Origin: Streptomyces himastatinicus ATCC 53653
Lineage (GTDB): Bacteria; Actinomycetota; Actinomycetes; Streptomycetales; Streptomycetaceae
Assembly: GCF_000158915.1 (NCBI RefSeq)
Contig: NZ_GG657754.1
Location: forward strand, 9,006,783-9,039,297
Direction of reading: 5' to 3'
DNA length: 32,515 nucleotides
The notes beneath the pieces were generated by a model. The model saw only the letters and a list, made by a program, of their open reading frames with translations. It did no database searches and was not told the origin of the DNA. Below, piece after piece: positions 14,010 to 23,900 of the stretch; positions within the stretch are counted from its first letter, which is position 1, and every line of letters begins with the position of its first letter. The position numbers were made by a program, and so were the translations under genes.

Positions 14010-17000
14010 ATGGATGTGCACGATCCGTTGGAGCGGTCCCTGCCGCTGACGGCGGCGGACGACACGGCCGGACGGATCCTCGGCTCGACGGTTCCCGCAC
14101 TGTTCGCGCGGCAGGTCCGGCTGGCGCCGGACGCCGTCGCCGTCGTCTCGGGCGACGAGGAGCTGACCTACGGGGAGCTGGACGCCAGGGCCGGCCGGCT
14201 GGCCCGCGGCCTGGTGCGGCGCGGCGTGGGCCCGGAGTCGCTCGTCGCCGTCGCGCTGCCCCGTTCCGCGGAGTCGGTCGTGGCCCTGCTCGCGGTGCTG
14301 AAGTCCGGCGCGGCGTACCTGCCGATGGACCCCGGCTACCCCGCCGAGCGGGTCGGGTTCATGCTGCGCGACGCCCGCCCGGCCCTGCTGCTGACCGCGG
14401 ACGGCACGGCGCCAGGGGACCCGGGCCGCTGCCCCGCCGTGACACCGGCGGAACTGGAGGACGAGGGCGCCGCCGGAGAACCCGACGACACCGCCGGAGA
14501 ACCCGACGACACCGCCGGAGAACCCGACGGCGCACGGCATACGGCGGGGCTCGCCTACGTGATCTACACCTCCGGATCGACCGGCACCCCCAAGGGCATC
14601 GGGGTGACCCACCGCGATGTGGTGGCCCTCGCCACGGACCGGAGGTGGCACGGCGGCGCCCATGACCGGGTGCTGCTGCACTCACCGCTGGCGTTCGACG
14701 CGTCCGTCTACGAGATCTGGGTCCCGCTCCTGCGCGGCGGCCGCATCGTCGTGGACCCGTCCACCGACCTCACCCCCGGTGTGCTGGCGGAGCTGGTGGC
14801 CCGGCACCGGGTCACCGCGCTCTGGCTGACCAGCGCGCTCTTCGACCTCCTGGTGGAGGAGGACGTCCGCTGCCTGACCGGCCTCCGGGAGGTGTGGGTG
14901 GGCGGCGACCGCGTCTCGCCCCGCTCCGTCCGGCGGGCCGTGGCCGCCTGCCCCGGCACCGTGTTCGTGAACGGATACGGGCCGACGGAGACCACCGTCT
15001 TCGCCACGAGCCACCGGATCGACCCCGACGCGACCGGGGACGCCGAAGTCCCCATCGGGCGCCCGCTGGACACCCTGCGCGCCCATGTCCTCGACGACCG
15101 GCTGCGGCCCGTCCCGCCGGACGCCACGGGCGAGCTGTACGTCGCGGGCGACGGAGTGGCGCGCGGCTATCTCCACCGCGGGGCCCTGACTGCGGAGCGG
15201 TTCGTCGCCTGCCCCTTCGGCGCTCCGGGCGAGCGGATGTACCGCACCGGCGACCTGGTGACCAGGAACGCGGACGGCGACCTGGTGTACCAGGGCCGGG
15301 CCGACACCCAGGTGAAGGTGCGCGGCTTCCGCATCGAACCCGGCGAGATCGAATCGGCGCTCCTCACCCACCCGGCCGTCGCACACGCCGCCGTGATTGT
15401 CCGTCAGGACCGCGGGGCGGGCACGGCCCGGCACCTGGTCGGCTATGTGGTGCCCGCCCGGGACGACGGGCCCGCGCCCGCCCGCACGGCCCTGCCGGAT
15501 GAGCTGCGGGAGCACGTGGCGCGGCGCCTGCCCGAGTTCATGGTGCCGTCCGCGTTCGTCCTCCTCGACCGGCTGCCGCTGACCCCCAACGGCAAGCTGG
15601 ACCGGGCCGCGCTGCCGGTGCCGCACCTCACCGGCGCCGCGTACCGGGCACCGCGGCCCGGCACCGAGGAGACCCTCGCGGGCATCTTCACCGAGGTCCT
15701 CGGCCGGGCCCGGGTCGGGGCCGACGACGACTTCTTCGCCCTCGGCGGCGACAGCATCCAGTCCATCCAGCTGGTGTCGCGGGCCAGGGCGCAGGGCGTG
15801 GCGGTCAGCTCGCGGCAGATCTTCGAGCACCGGACCGTCGCCTCGCTGGCCCGGGCCGCCGACACCGCCGTCGAACTCGGCCCGGCCCCCGTCCTGGCCG
15901 AGTTCGACGGCGGCGGAACGGGCCACCAGCCGCTGATGCCGGTGGCCCGGTGGATCCAGGAGACCGGCCCCGGCTTCGACTCGCTGCTCCAGGCCGTGGT
16001 CCTGGAACTGCCGCCCGGCATCGACCGGGACGGGCTGGCCGCGACCCTGGCGGCCGTGGTCGACCGCCACGATCTGCTGCGCGCCACGCTGCGGGACGAC
16101 GGACTGTTCGTCGGGCCGCCGGGGTCCGTGGACGTACGGCCGCTGATCCGCGACGTGGCCTGCGACGGCCAGTGGTCCGGCGAGCCCTGGCGCCACCTGC
16201 TCGTCACCGAACTGCGCGCCCTGGCCACCCGGCTGGACCCGGCGGCCGGCACCGTGGCGCAGTTCGTGTGGTTCCGGCCGCCGTCCGGGCCGGGCCGACT
16301 GCTGGCGGGCCTCCACCACATGGTGGTCGACGGGGTGTCGTGGCGGATCCTCATGCCGGACCTCGCCGCGGCGTGGAAGCACGTACGGGCCGGTACCGCA
16401 CCCGGGCTGCCCGCGCCGGTGACCTCCGTACGGCGCTGGGCGCACGCGCTGACCGACGAGGCGCGGGCCGCCGGGCGGGTGGCCGAACTCCCGCGCTGGA
16501 CCTCCATCGTCGACGGACCCGACCCGGTCCTCGGGACCCGGCGGCTGGACCCGGCGGTGGACGTGCAGTCCACCGTGGAGAAGGTCCGGGTGCTGCTCCC
16601 GGCACCGGCGACCGAGGCCCTGCTGACCGCCGTCCCCGCGGCCTTCCACGGCGGAGTCAACGACGTCCTGCTCGCCGGTCTGGCGATGGCCGTGGCCCGG
16701 TGGCGCCGGGCCAGGGGAGTGGACGAACCCTCGACCCTGCTGCGGCTGGAGGGCCACGGCCGGGAGGAGGAGTCGGTGCCCGGCGCCGACCTGTCCCGGA
16801 CCGTGGGATGGTTCACCAGCGTGTTCCCGGTGCGCCTGGACCTGGGCGGGATCGACCTCGACGAGGCGTTCACCGGCGGCCCGGCCGCCGGTGACGCCGT
16901 CAAGGCGGTCAAGGAGCAGCTGCTCGCCGTCCCCGGCAAGGGACTTGGCTACGGGCTGCTGCGGTATCTGAACCCGGAGACGGCCGAGGTGTTGCGCACC

Positions 17001-20000
17001 CGCTCGATGGGGCAGATCGGCTTCAACTACCTGGGCCGCTTCTCGGCCGCCGACATGCCCGAGGAGCTGCGGGGCCTCGGCTGGACCCAGACCGCGGAAC
17101 TCGCCGAGTTCACCGAGCTGGCCGAACTGGACGCCGGACACGACCCGGCGATGCCCGCCCTGTCCGAGGTGGACATCAACGCGACGGTGACCGACACCCC
17201 GGCGGGCCCCCGGCTCGGCGCGGTGTTCGGCGCCCCCACCGGGGTGCTCTCCCCGGCGGAGGTCCGCGAGCTGGCCGAGCTGTGGCAGCGGGCGCTGGAA
17301 GCACTGGTCCGGCACACCGGCCGACCGGGCGCGGGCGGGCTGACGCCCTCCGACGTGCCGCTGGTCTCCGTCGCGCAGGACGAGCTGACGGCATGGGAGA
17401 AGCGGCACCCCGGCCTGGTCGACGTATGGCCGCTGACCCCGCTCCAGGCCGGGATGCTCCACCACGCGCAGCTGGCCGGGGCCGACACCTACCAGGTGCA
17501 GCTGCTCTTCGGGTTCGACGGCCCGGTCGACGCGCGGCGGATGCGGGCGGCCGGACAGGCCCTGCTCGACCGGCACCCGAGCCTGCGCACCGCCTATCTG
17601 CCCGACGCCGCGGGGGACACGGTCCAGCTGGTGGTGTCGGACGTGGCGCTGCCGTGGCGCGAGAGGGCGCTGCCCGAGGCGGAGTTCGAGCGCTTCCTCG
17701 CCGAGGACCGCGCCGTGCCGTTCGACACCGCGACGCCCCCGCTGCTGCGGATGACGCTCGTCCGCGTCGGGGCGGACCGCACCGAACTGCTGCTCACCGC
17801 GCACCACGTCCTCTTCGACGGATGGTCCGAACCCCTTCTCCTCCGCGATCTGCTGTGGCTGTACGCCGACCCGGCCGCACTGCCCGAGGCCCCCTCCTTC
17901 CGGGACTTCCTCGGCGTGCTCGCACACCGCGACCGGGAACGGTCGGTGCGGGCCCACACCGACGCGCTCGACGGCATCGCGGGACCCACGCTGCTCGTCC
18001 CGGACCGGCCCGACACCGACGTAGACCACGACGCTGTCGGCTCCGGCTTCGGCGAGGTGGAGCTGCCGGTGACGGCCGACGAGGCGAGGGCGCTCGCGCT
18101 CCGGGCCGCCGAGACCGGCACCACGCTCAACACCGTCCTCCAGGCGTCCTGGGCGGTCGTACTCGCCGAACTCACCGGCAGCCCGGACGTCCTGTTCGGC
18201 ACCACGGTCTCGGGGCGCCCGCCCGCCCTGGCCGGGGTGGACACCACCGTCGGGCTGTTCATCAACACCCTCCCGGTCCGGGCCCGGTGCGCACCCGGGA
18301 AGACGCTCGCCGAGGTCGCGGCCGAGCTACAGGCCGCCCAGGCCGCCCTGCTGGAGCACCACGACTGCGGGCTGACGGAGATCCACGAGGCGACCGGGTT
18401 CGGCGCGCTCTTCGACACCCTGGTCGTCTTCCAGTCGTATCCCTTCGACAGCGCGGGCATCGCCGAGGCGAGCGGCGCGGCCGGACTGCCCGTGCCCGCC
18501 TTCCGTAACATCGCCGGATCGCACTATCCGGTCGTCGTCATGGCCGACCAGGACCCTGAGCTGCGGCTGCGCCTTCAGTACACGAACGGCGCACTGGACC
18601 GCGCGGCGGCGTCCGCCCTCGGCGACCGGCTGCTCCGCGCGCTCCGGGCCTTCCTCGCCGACCCGCACGGCCGGGTCGGGGCGGTGGACGTCCTCACCCC
18701 GCAGGAGCGTCACCTGCCCGCCGTACCGGCAGCGCCCGGGGAGTCGGTCCCGGAGCTGTTCGCCCGCCTGGCGGCCGGGGATCCGGACGCCGTGGCGCTC
18801 GACGTCGCGGGGGCGACGACCGGCCGGGGCGAGCTGGACCGGCGGGCGGACCGCCTCGCGGACGAACTGCTCCGCGGCGGTGTGGTTCCCGGCTCCGTGG
18901 TGGCGGTCTGCGCCTCCGATCCCGTGGACCGGGTGGTCGCCCTGCTGGCCGTGATGCGGGCGGGCGGCTGCGCCCTGCCCATGGACCCCGAGGACTCCCC
19001 GGCATGGTCGGACCGGGTCCTGCGCCACGCGGAGGCGGTGGCCGTCGTGCTCGACAAGGAGGCCGACGGCCTCCCCTGGGGCGATCTCCCCCGGATCCGG
19101 CTCGCCCCCGCCACCGTGGACTCCGGCCCCGCCGCCCCGGGCACGGCCCGCCCCCGCCCCGGGCACCTCGCGCTCATCGACTGCACGGCGGACGCGGCGG
19201 GGCGTCCGTACGGGGTGGTGGTCACGCGGGCCGGACTGGCGGCCGGGATCGGCCGGTTCGCGCCGGACGCGCCCGCTGAGGATGCGCCGCTGGTGACCGG
19301 CCCGGCCACCCCCGCGGCCGACCTGCTGCTCGCCCTGTGCGCGGGCCGCAGGGTCGAGGTCCGCGAGGGGGCGCCGGAGACCCGACCGGTCCACGCGGAC
19401 CCGGCCCGCGTCCGGGTGCTCAGCCCGTCGCTGGCCCCGGCCGCGCCGGGCGCGGTGGGCGAGCTGTACGTGGCCGGCGCGTACGGGCACGGCTGCGCGG
19501 GTCCGGGTCCGGGTCCGGTGACCGCGGAGCGCTTCGTCGCGGACCCCTACGGCCCGGCCGGATCCCGTATGTACCGCACCGGCGTACGCGGCCGGATCAC
19601 CGCCGACGGCCGGGTGGAGGAGACCGACGGCAGCGGCGGGACGGGACGGCGGGCCGCGGAGACGGTCCTGCTGACCCACCCGTCCGTCGCGCACGCCGCG
19701 GTCGTGCCGTCCCCGTCCGGCGGAGGCGACGGCGACACCGGCTATGTCGTCGCCACCGAGGGCGCGCGGATCGCCCTCGACGAACTGCGGGCCTTTACGC
19801 GGGCACGGCTGCCGCACCGCCTCGTCCCCCGTTCGCTGGTCGTGCTGGACGCGCTGCCGACGACGGCGAGCGGACGGCTCGACCCCCGGCGGCTGCCCGA
19901 CGTCGCCGGCGCACCGCGCCGCACGGCGGGCAACGCGCGCGAGGAGACGCTGACCCGGCTCTTCACCGAAGTGCTGGGGCGGGAGCGGATCGGCGTCGAC

Positions 20001-20186
20001 GACGACTTCTTCGCACTGGGCGGAAACTCCCTGCTCGCGACCCGGCTGATCGGCCGCATCCGCCATGAACTCGCCGTGGAGGTCTCCATCCGCTCGGTCT
20101 TCCAGCACGCCACCATCGCCGAACTCGCCGCGCACTGGGACGAGATCACCACAGCAAGCGGTCCCCGCCTGCGCAAGAGGAGCTAG
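14010..20186 (+). CDS. NRPS-1: A-T-E-C-A*-T (second A domain degenerate)
   Basis: Two-module peptide synthetase of about 2058 residues. Module 1 has no C domain, so it initiates: A (about 30-530, YVIYTSGSTGTPKG, NGYGPTETT, NGKLD), T (FFALGGDSI, about 575) and E (about 630-1095) with HHMVVDGVSWR, EGHGRE, VGWFTSVFP and FNYLG. The A code D-A-Y-W-W-G-G-V-F-K resembles valine-type codes. Module 2 has an intact C domain (HHVLFDGW, about 1264) suited to a D-configured donor. Its A region (about 1575-1965) is shrunken: the P-loop is replaced by CTADAAGRPYG, the YGPTE core is missing and the final Lys is Arg (SGRLD). The last T domain (FFALGGNSLLATRL) is intact. ATG 14010 begins just before the first domain; GTG 14016 is an alternative. 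This is the first gene of the plus-strand arm. Confidence 0.9.
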   Translation: MDVHDPLERSLPLTAADDTAGRILGSTVPALFARQVRLAPDAVAVVSGDEELTYGELDARAGRLARGLVRRGVGPESLVAVALPRSAESVVALLAVLKSGAAYLPMDPGYPAERVGFMLRDARPALLLTADGTAPGDPGRCPAVTPAELEDEGAAGEPDDTAGEPDDTAGEPDGARHTAGLAYVIYTSGSTGTPKGIGVTHRDVVALATDRRWHGGAHDRVLLHSPLAFDASVYEIWVPLLRGGRIVVDPSTDLTPGVLAELVARHRVTALWLTSALFDLLVEEDVRCLTGLREVWVGGDRVSPRSVRRAVAACPGTVFVNGYGPTETTVFATSHRIDPDATGDAEVPIGRPLDTLRAHVLDDRLRPVPPDATGELYVAGDGVARGYLHRGALTAERFVACPFGAPGERMYRTGDLVTRNADGDLVYQGRADTQVKVRGFRIEPGEIESALLTHPAVAHAAVIVRQDRGAGTARHLVGYVVPARDDGPAPARTALPDELREHVARRLPEFMVPSAFVLLDRLPLTPNGKLDRAALPVPHLTGAAYRAPRPGTEETLAGIFTEVLGRARVGADDDFFALGGDSIQSIQLVSRARAQGVAVSSRQIFEHRTVASLARAADTAVELGPAPVLAEFDGGGTGHQPLMPVARWIQETGPGFDSLLQAVVLELPPGIDRDGLAATLAAVVDRHDLLRATLRDDGLFVGPPGSVDVRPLIRDVACDGQWSGEPWRHLLVTELRALATRLDPAAGTVAQFVWFRPPSGPGRLLAGLHHMVVDGVSWRILMPDLAAAWKHVRAGTAPGLPAPVTSVRRWAHALTDEARAAGRVAELPRWTSIVDGPDPVLGTRRLDPAVDVQSTVEKVRVLLPAPATEALLTAVPAAFHGGVNDVLLAGLAMAVARWRRARGVDEPSTLLRLEGHGREEESVPGADLSRTVGWFTSVFPVRLDLGGIDLDEAFTGGPAAGDAVKAVKEQLLAVPGKGLGYGLLRYLNPETAEVLRTRSMGQIGFNYLGRFSAADMPEELRGLGWTQTAELAEFTELAELDAGHDPAMPALSEVDINATVTDTPAGPRLGAVFGAPTGVLSPAEVRELAELWQRALEALVRHTGRPGAGGLTPSDVPLVSVAQDELTAWEKRHPGLVDVWPLTPLQAGMLHHAQLAGADTYQVQLLFGFDGPVDARRMRAAGQALLDRHPSLRTAYLPDAAGDTVQLVVSDVALPWRERALPEAEFERFLAEDRAVPFDTATPPLLRMTLVRVGADRTELLLTAHHVLFDGWSEPLLLRDLLWLYADPAALPEAPSFRDFLGVLAHRDRERSVRAHTDALDGIAGPTLLVPDRPDTDVDHDAVGSGFGEVELPVTADEARALALRAAETGTTLNTVLQASWAVVLAELTGSPDVLFGTTVSGRPPALAGVDTTVGLFINTLPVRARCAPGKTLAEVAAELQAAQAALLEHHDCGLTEIHEATGFGALFDTLVVFQSYPFDSAGIAEASGAAGLPVPAFRNIAGSHYPVVVMADQDPELRLRLQYTNGALDRAAASALGDRLLRALRAFLADPHGRVGAVDVLTPQERHLPAVPAAPGESVPELFARLAAGDPDAVALDVAGATTGRGELDRRADRLADELLRGGVVPGSVVAVCASDPVDRVVALLAVMRAGGCALPMDPEDSPAWSDRVLRHAEAVAVVLDKEADGLPWGDLPRIRLAPATVDSGPAAPGTARPRPGHLALIDCTADAAGRPYGVVVTRAGLAAGIGRFAPDAPAEDAPLVTGPATPAADLLLALCAGRRVEVREGAPETRPVHADPARVRVLSPSLAPAAPGAVGELYVAGAYGHGCAGPGPGPVTAERFVADPYGPAGSRMYRTGVRGRITADGRVEETDGSGGTGRRAAETVLLTHPSVAHAAVVPSPSGGGDGDTGYVVATEGARIALDELRAFTRARLPHRLVPRSLVVLDALPTTASGRLDPRRLPDVAGAPRRTAGNAREETLTRLFTEVLGRERIGVDDDFFALGGNSLLATRLIGRIRHELAVEVSIRSVFQHATIAELAAHWDEITTASGPRLRKRS
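14472..14530. repeat. 21-bp in-frame minisatellite in the first A domain
   Basis: A 21-bp unit beginning GCCGGAGAACCCGACGACAC is present in two full copies and one partial copy. It encodes AGEPDDT repeated, an acidic insertion just before the P-loop motif of the first adenylation domain. This lies in a variable surface loop, so activity need not be affected. Copy number may differ between strains. Confidence 0.85.
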
Positions 20187-20201
20187 GGAGAACGTCACAC
20201 C

Positions 20202-20981
20202 ATGTCCGTCCTGAGCACCGAACTCGTCGCCGAGACCCCGTACGTCTGGCGCGCCAGGAAGCCGGGGAGCCGCCATCGGCTGATCTGCTTCCCGCACGCG
20301 GGCGCGGGCGCCACCACCTACGCCGACTGGGCACCCCTGCTGCCGCCGGAGATCGAACTGGTCGCCGTGCAGCTGCCGGGCCGCCAGAACCGCATCGCCG
20401 AGAAGCCCTTCACCGACGTCGCCCCGCTGGTCGGGGTGGTCGCCCAGGCGCTGCGCCCCGTCCTCGGCGGCTCGTTCTCCTTCTTCGGCCACTCCTGCGG
20501 CGCGGCGCTCGCCTTCGAACTGGCGAAGACGCTGCGTACGAAGGGTCTGCCGGGCCCCGCGCGGCTGTTCCTGTCCGCGCAGCCCGCGCCCGGCGCGACC
20601 GGGGTCCGCCACCTGCACGACCTGCCCGAGGACGCGTTCCGCGCCGAGATGATCGGGCTCGGCGGCATCGACGAGGAGATCGCCCGGGACGAGTTCGTCA
20701 TGGACTCCCTCCTGCCGGTGCTCCGCGCGGACTTCAGGCTCTGGGAACGCCACCGCACCGCCCAGGATCCGCCGCTGGACTGCCCGATCACCGTCCTGGC
20801 GGGCGACGGCGACCCGCGCGCGCCCAAGGAGACCGTGGACGGGTGGCGTAACCAGACGAACGCCGAGTTCGGCACCGTCTTCTACCCCGGCGGGCACTTC
20901 TACTTCCTCGACTCGCCCGGCGATGTGATCGCGCTCATCGCCGAGCAGACCCTCGGCGCGCCGGAGCGGAGGCCCGCATGA
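20202..20981 (+). CDS. type II thioesterase (second)
   Basis: Editing hydrolase of 259 residues: LICFPHAGAGATTYADW near the start, nucleophile motif FGHSCGA (Ser98), acid at GDGDPRAP (Asp202 or Asp204) and catalytic His in PGGHFYFLD (His232). It should release mis-primed or blocked T domains of the NRPSs. The start at 20202 lies 15 bp after NRPS-1 with AGGGAG upstream, and the stop overlaps the next start (ATGA), so it is translationally coupled in the plus-strand operon. GHSCGA instead of the commoner GHSMGA or GHSLGA and the longer N-terminus separate it from the first thioesterase. Confidence 0.9.
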   Translation: MSVLSTELVAETPYVWRARKPGSRHRLICFPHAGAGATTYADWAPLLPPEIELVAVQLPGRQNRIAEKPFTDVAPLVGVVAQALRPVLGGSFSFFGHSCGAALAFELAKTLRTKGLPGPARLFLSAQPAPGATGVRHLHDLPEDAFRAEMIGLGGIDEEIARDEFVMDSLLPVLRADFRLWERHRTAQDPPLDCPITVLAGDGDPRAPKETVDGWRNQTNAEFGTVFYPGGHFYFLDSPGDVIALIAEQTLGAPERRPA

Positions 20982-23900
20982 CCGTCCACGATGCCGAGGG
21001 AATCGACGCCCTCGCCGCGGCCGTCCTGGAGGTGCCCGGCGTCCACGACGCCGTAGCCGTGGTGCGCAAGGCCGTACGAGGGGCCGCGCCCCGGCCCGCG
21101 GCCACACCGCCCGCACGGGAGCCGGAACCCGTGGACGCGCCCCCGGCCGACCTCGACGGCGGGCCCTTCGCGATCCCGGAGGGAGCCCCCACGACGCTTC
21201 AGGAGGCCCTGCGCGAGGCGGCCCGGCTGGCGCCGGACAAGGGGACGATCTACCTCACCAAGGGGCACGAGGACGTGTTCCAGAGCTATCCCGCGCTGCT
21301 CGACGCGGCGGAGCGGGTGCTGACGGGGCTGAGGGACGCCGGTCTGCGGCCCGGGGACGCCGCGCTGTTCCAGTTCGACGACAACAAGGCGTTCCTCACC
21401 GCCTTCTGGGCCTGTGTGCTCGGCGGCTTCGTACCGACCCCGGTCGGCGTCGCCACGACGTACGACGCACCGAACGAGACCAACCGCAAGCTGCACAACG
21501 CGTGGAACCTCCTCGGGCGTCCCGTGCTGCTCACCGACGACGCCACGGCGGACGCGCTGGCCGGGGTGCGCGCGCTGTGGGACGAGCCGGAGGTGCGCAT
21601 CCTGACCACCCGGCGCCCTCGCCGACGGCCCGCCCGCCCGCGACTGGTTCGCGGCCACCCCCGACTCCCCGGTGCTCAACCTGCTCACCTCGGGCAGCAC
21701 CGGCGTCCCCAAGTGCGTGCACCACACCCACGCGAGCATCGTGGCCAGGTCGCTGTCCGTCGCCCGGCACTGCGGGCTCACCGGCGACGACGTCAGCCTC
21801 ATCTGGATGCCCTTCGACCACGTCACGGTCGCCATGTACAACGTGCGCGACGTGTTCGTGCGGTGCCTGCACATCAACGCGAAGATCGAGCATTCGCTGG
21901 GCGATCCGCTGCTGTGGCTGGACTGGGTCGACCGCTACCGGGCGACGAACCTGTGGGCGCCGAACTTCGTCTTCGCCATGGTCAACGAGTGCGCCGACGA
22001 GATCCGCACCAAGGGCTCATGGGACCTGTCCTGTCTGCGCGAGATCACCAACGCCGGTGAGCCGGTGATCGCCTCGACCAGCCACCGGTTCCTGGAACTG
22101 CTGGCGCCGCACGGGCTGGCCGCCGATGCCATGCGCCCGGTGTGGGGGATGTCCGAGACCTGCTCCGGGGTCACCTACGCCGCCCAGCACCTCCACGACC
22201 GCACCGCGGGCACCGTCGCCATCGACCCGTCCTCGCTCGGCGGGACCATCCGCCACCTCGACCCCGGTGACCCGCGCGCCGTGGTGCTCTCCACGGTCGG
22301 CCGGCCCATCCCGGGGGTCCGGCTGCGGGTGGTGGACGACACCGGCCGGGTGCTGCCGGAGGGCCGCATGGGCGAGCTGCGCATCCGCGGGCTGACCATG
22401 ATGCACGGCTACTTCGCCAACGAGGAGGCGAACCGCGCGGCGTACGACGAGGACGGCTGGTTCCGCACCGGGGACCTGGCGTTCGTGCACCACGGCGAGA
22501 TCGTCATCGCGGGGCGCAAGAAGGACCAGATCATCGTGCGCGGCGTCAACTACATGGCGCACGAGATCGAGAGCGTCGTGGAGCAGGTCGAGGGGGTGCG
22601 GGTCACCTTCACCGCCGCCGCCGGGCTGCGCGAACCGGGCGACGACTCCGACCGGCTCGTGGTCTTCTTCGTCCCGCTCCGGTGGGACCCCGAGGTGCTC
22701 GACGGTGTCACCGACGCGATACGCGCCACCCTCGCCCGCGAGGCCGGGATCGCCCCCGATCTGCTGGTGCCCGTCACCGAAGCCGAGTTCCCCAAGACCG
22801 GGAGCGGAAAGATCCAGCGGGGGGCGCTCCTGGACGGGCTGCGCGCGGGCGCGTTCGCGGGCCGGACGATCGGCGCGGCGCCCGATGAGGGCGAGGACCC
22901 CTGGGTCTTCCGGCGGCAGTGGACCGAGATCCCCGCGGCCCCCGACGCCCCGGACGCCGCCGGGACGGGCGTCCGGCTGGTCATCGCCGAGGAGGAGGAC
23001 CGGGCGCGGCTGCGCGTCGACGGTCCGCTCGTCGCCGTCGACAGGGGAGGGGAGCCGACCCGGCGGGCGCCGGGCCACTACGCGGCCAGGACGCACGACC
23101 GCGGGGAACTGCGGCGGATGCTCGCGGCCGTGACCGCTGACCACGGCCCCATCGGCACGGTCGTCCTCGCCCCGCCGCTGTCCGGCGGCGCCGACCCCCG
23201 CGCGCGGCTCGCGGCGGCGACCGCGGAGCTGTCCGCCCTCGTCGGGGCGCTGGCCGACGGGGAGTTCGGCCACCCGCTGCTGCTCCTCGTCACGGCGGGC
23301 GCGCAGTACGTACGCGACGGGGACACGGTCGACCTCGGCACCTGCGCCCTGCCCGCCCTGGTACGGACCGCCGCGGCCGAGAATCCGCGGCTGGTGATCC
23401 GCCAGCTCGACCTGCCCGCCGAGGCCGACGCGTGGCCCGCGGCCCTGAGCGCCGAACTGGCCGACCGGGACCGCACCGGCGTCGTCGCCGTACGCGACGG
23501 ACGGCGCAGGCAGCCGCGCCTGGCACCGGTCGAGCGGGACGGCGCTGACCCCGCGCCGCCGCTGCTCGCGGGCGGTCTCTACCTGGTCACCGGCGGACTG
23601 GGCGGGATCGGGCACGACATCGCCGGCTATCTCACCGCCGCCTATGGTGCGCGGCTGCTGCTTGTCGGCCGGTCGCCCGCCGACGGGGAGAAGGCCGCCC
23701 GGCTGGCCGAACTCACCGCTCTCGGCGAGGTCGTGTACCGGCAGCTCGACGTCACGGACGCCGCCGCGCTGGAGGCGGCGGTCACGGACGCCGAGACGCG
23801 GTGGGGCCGCCCGCTCGACGGGGCGCTCCACCTCGCGGGAGCGGACCCCACGGGCCAGTGGGCCGACCTCGAACGGCATACGGTGGCCAACGAGTCGGGG

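Noticed and set aside
14682..18029. Long minus-strand open frame opposite NRPS-1
   Set aside because: Shadow of the synthetase with low-complexity composition and no recognisable motif.
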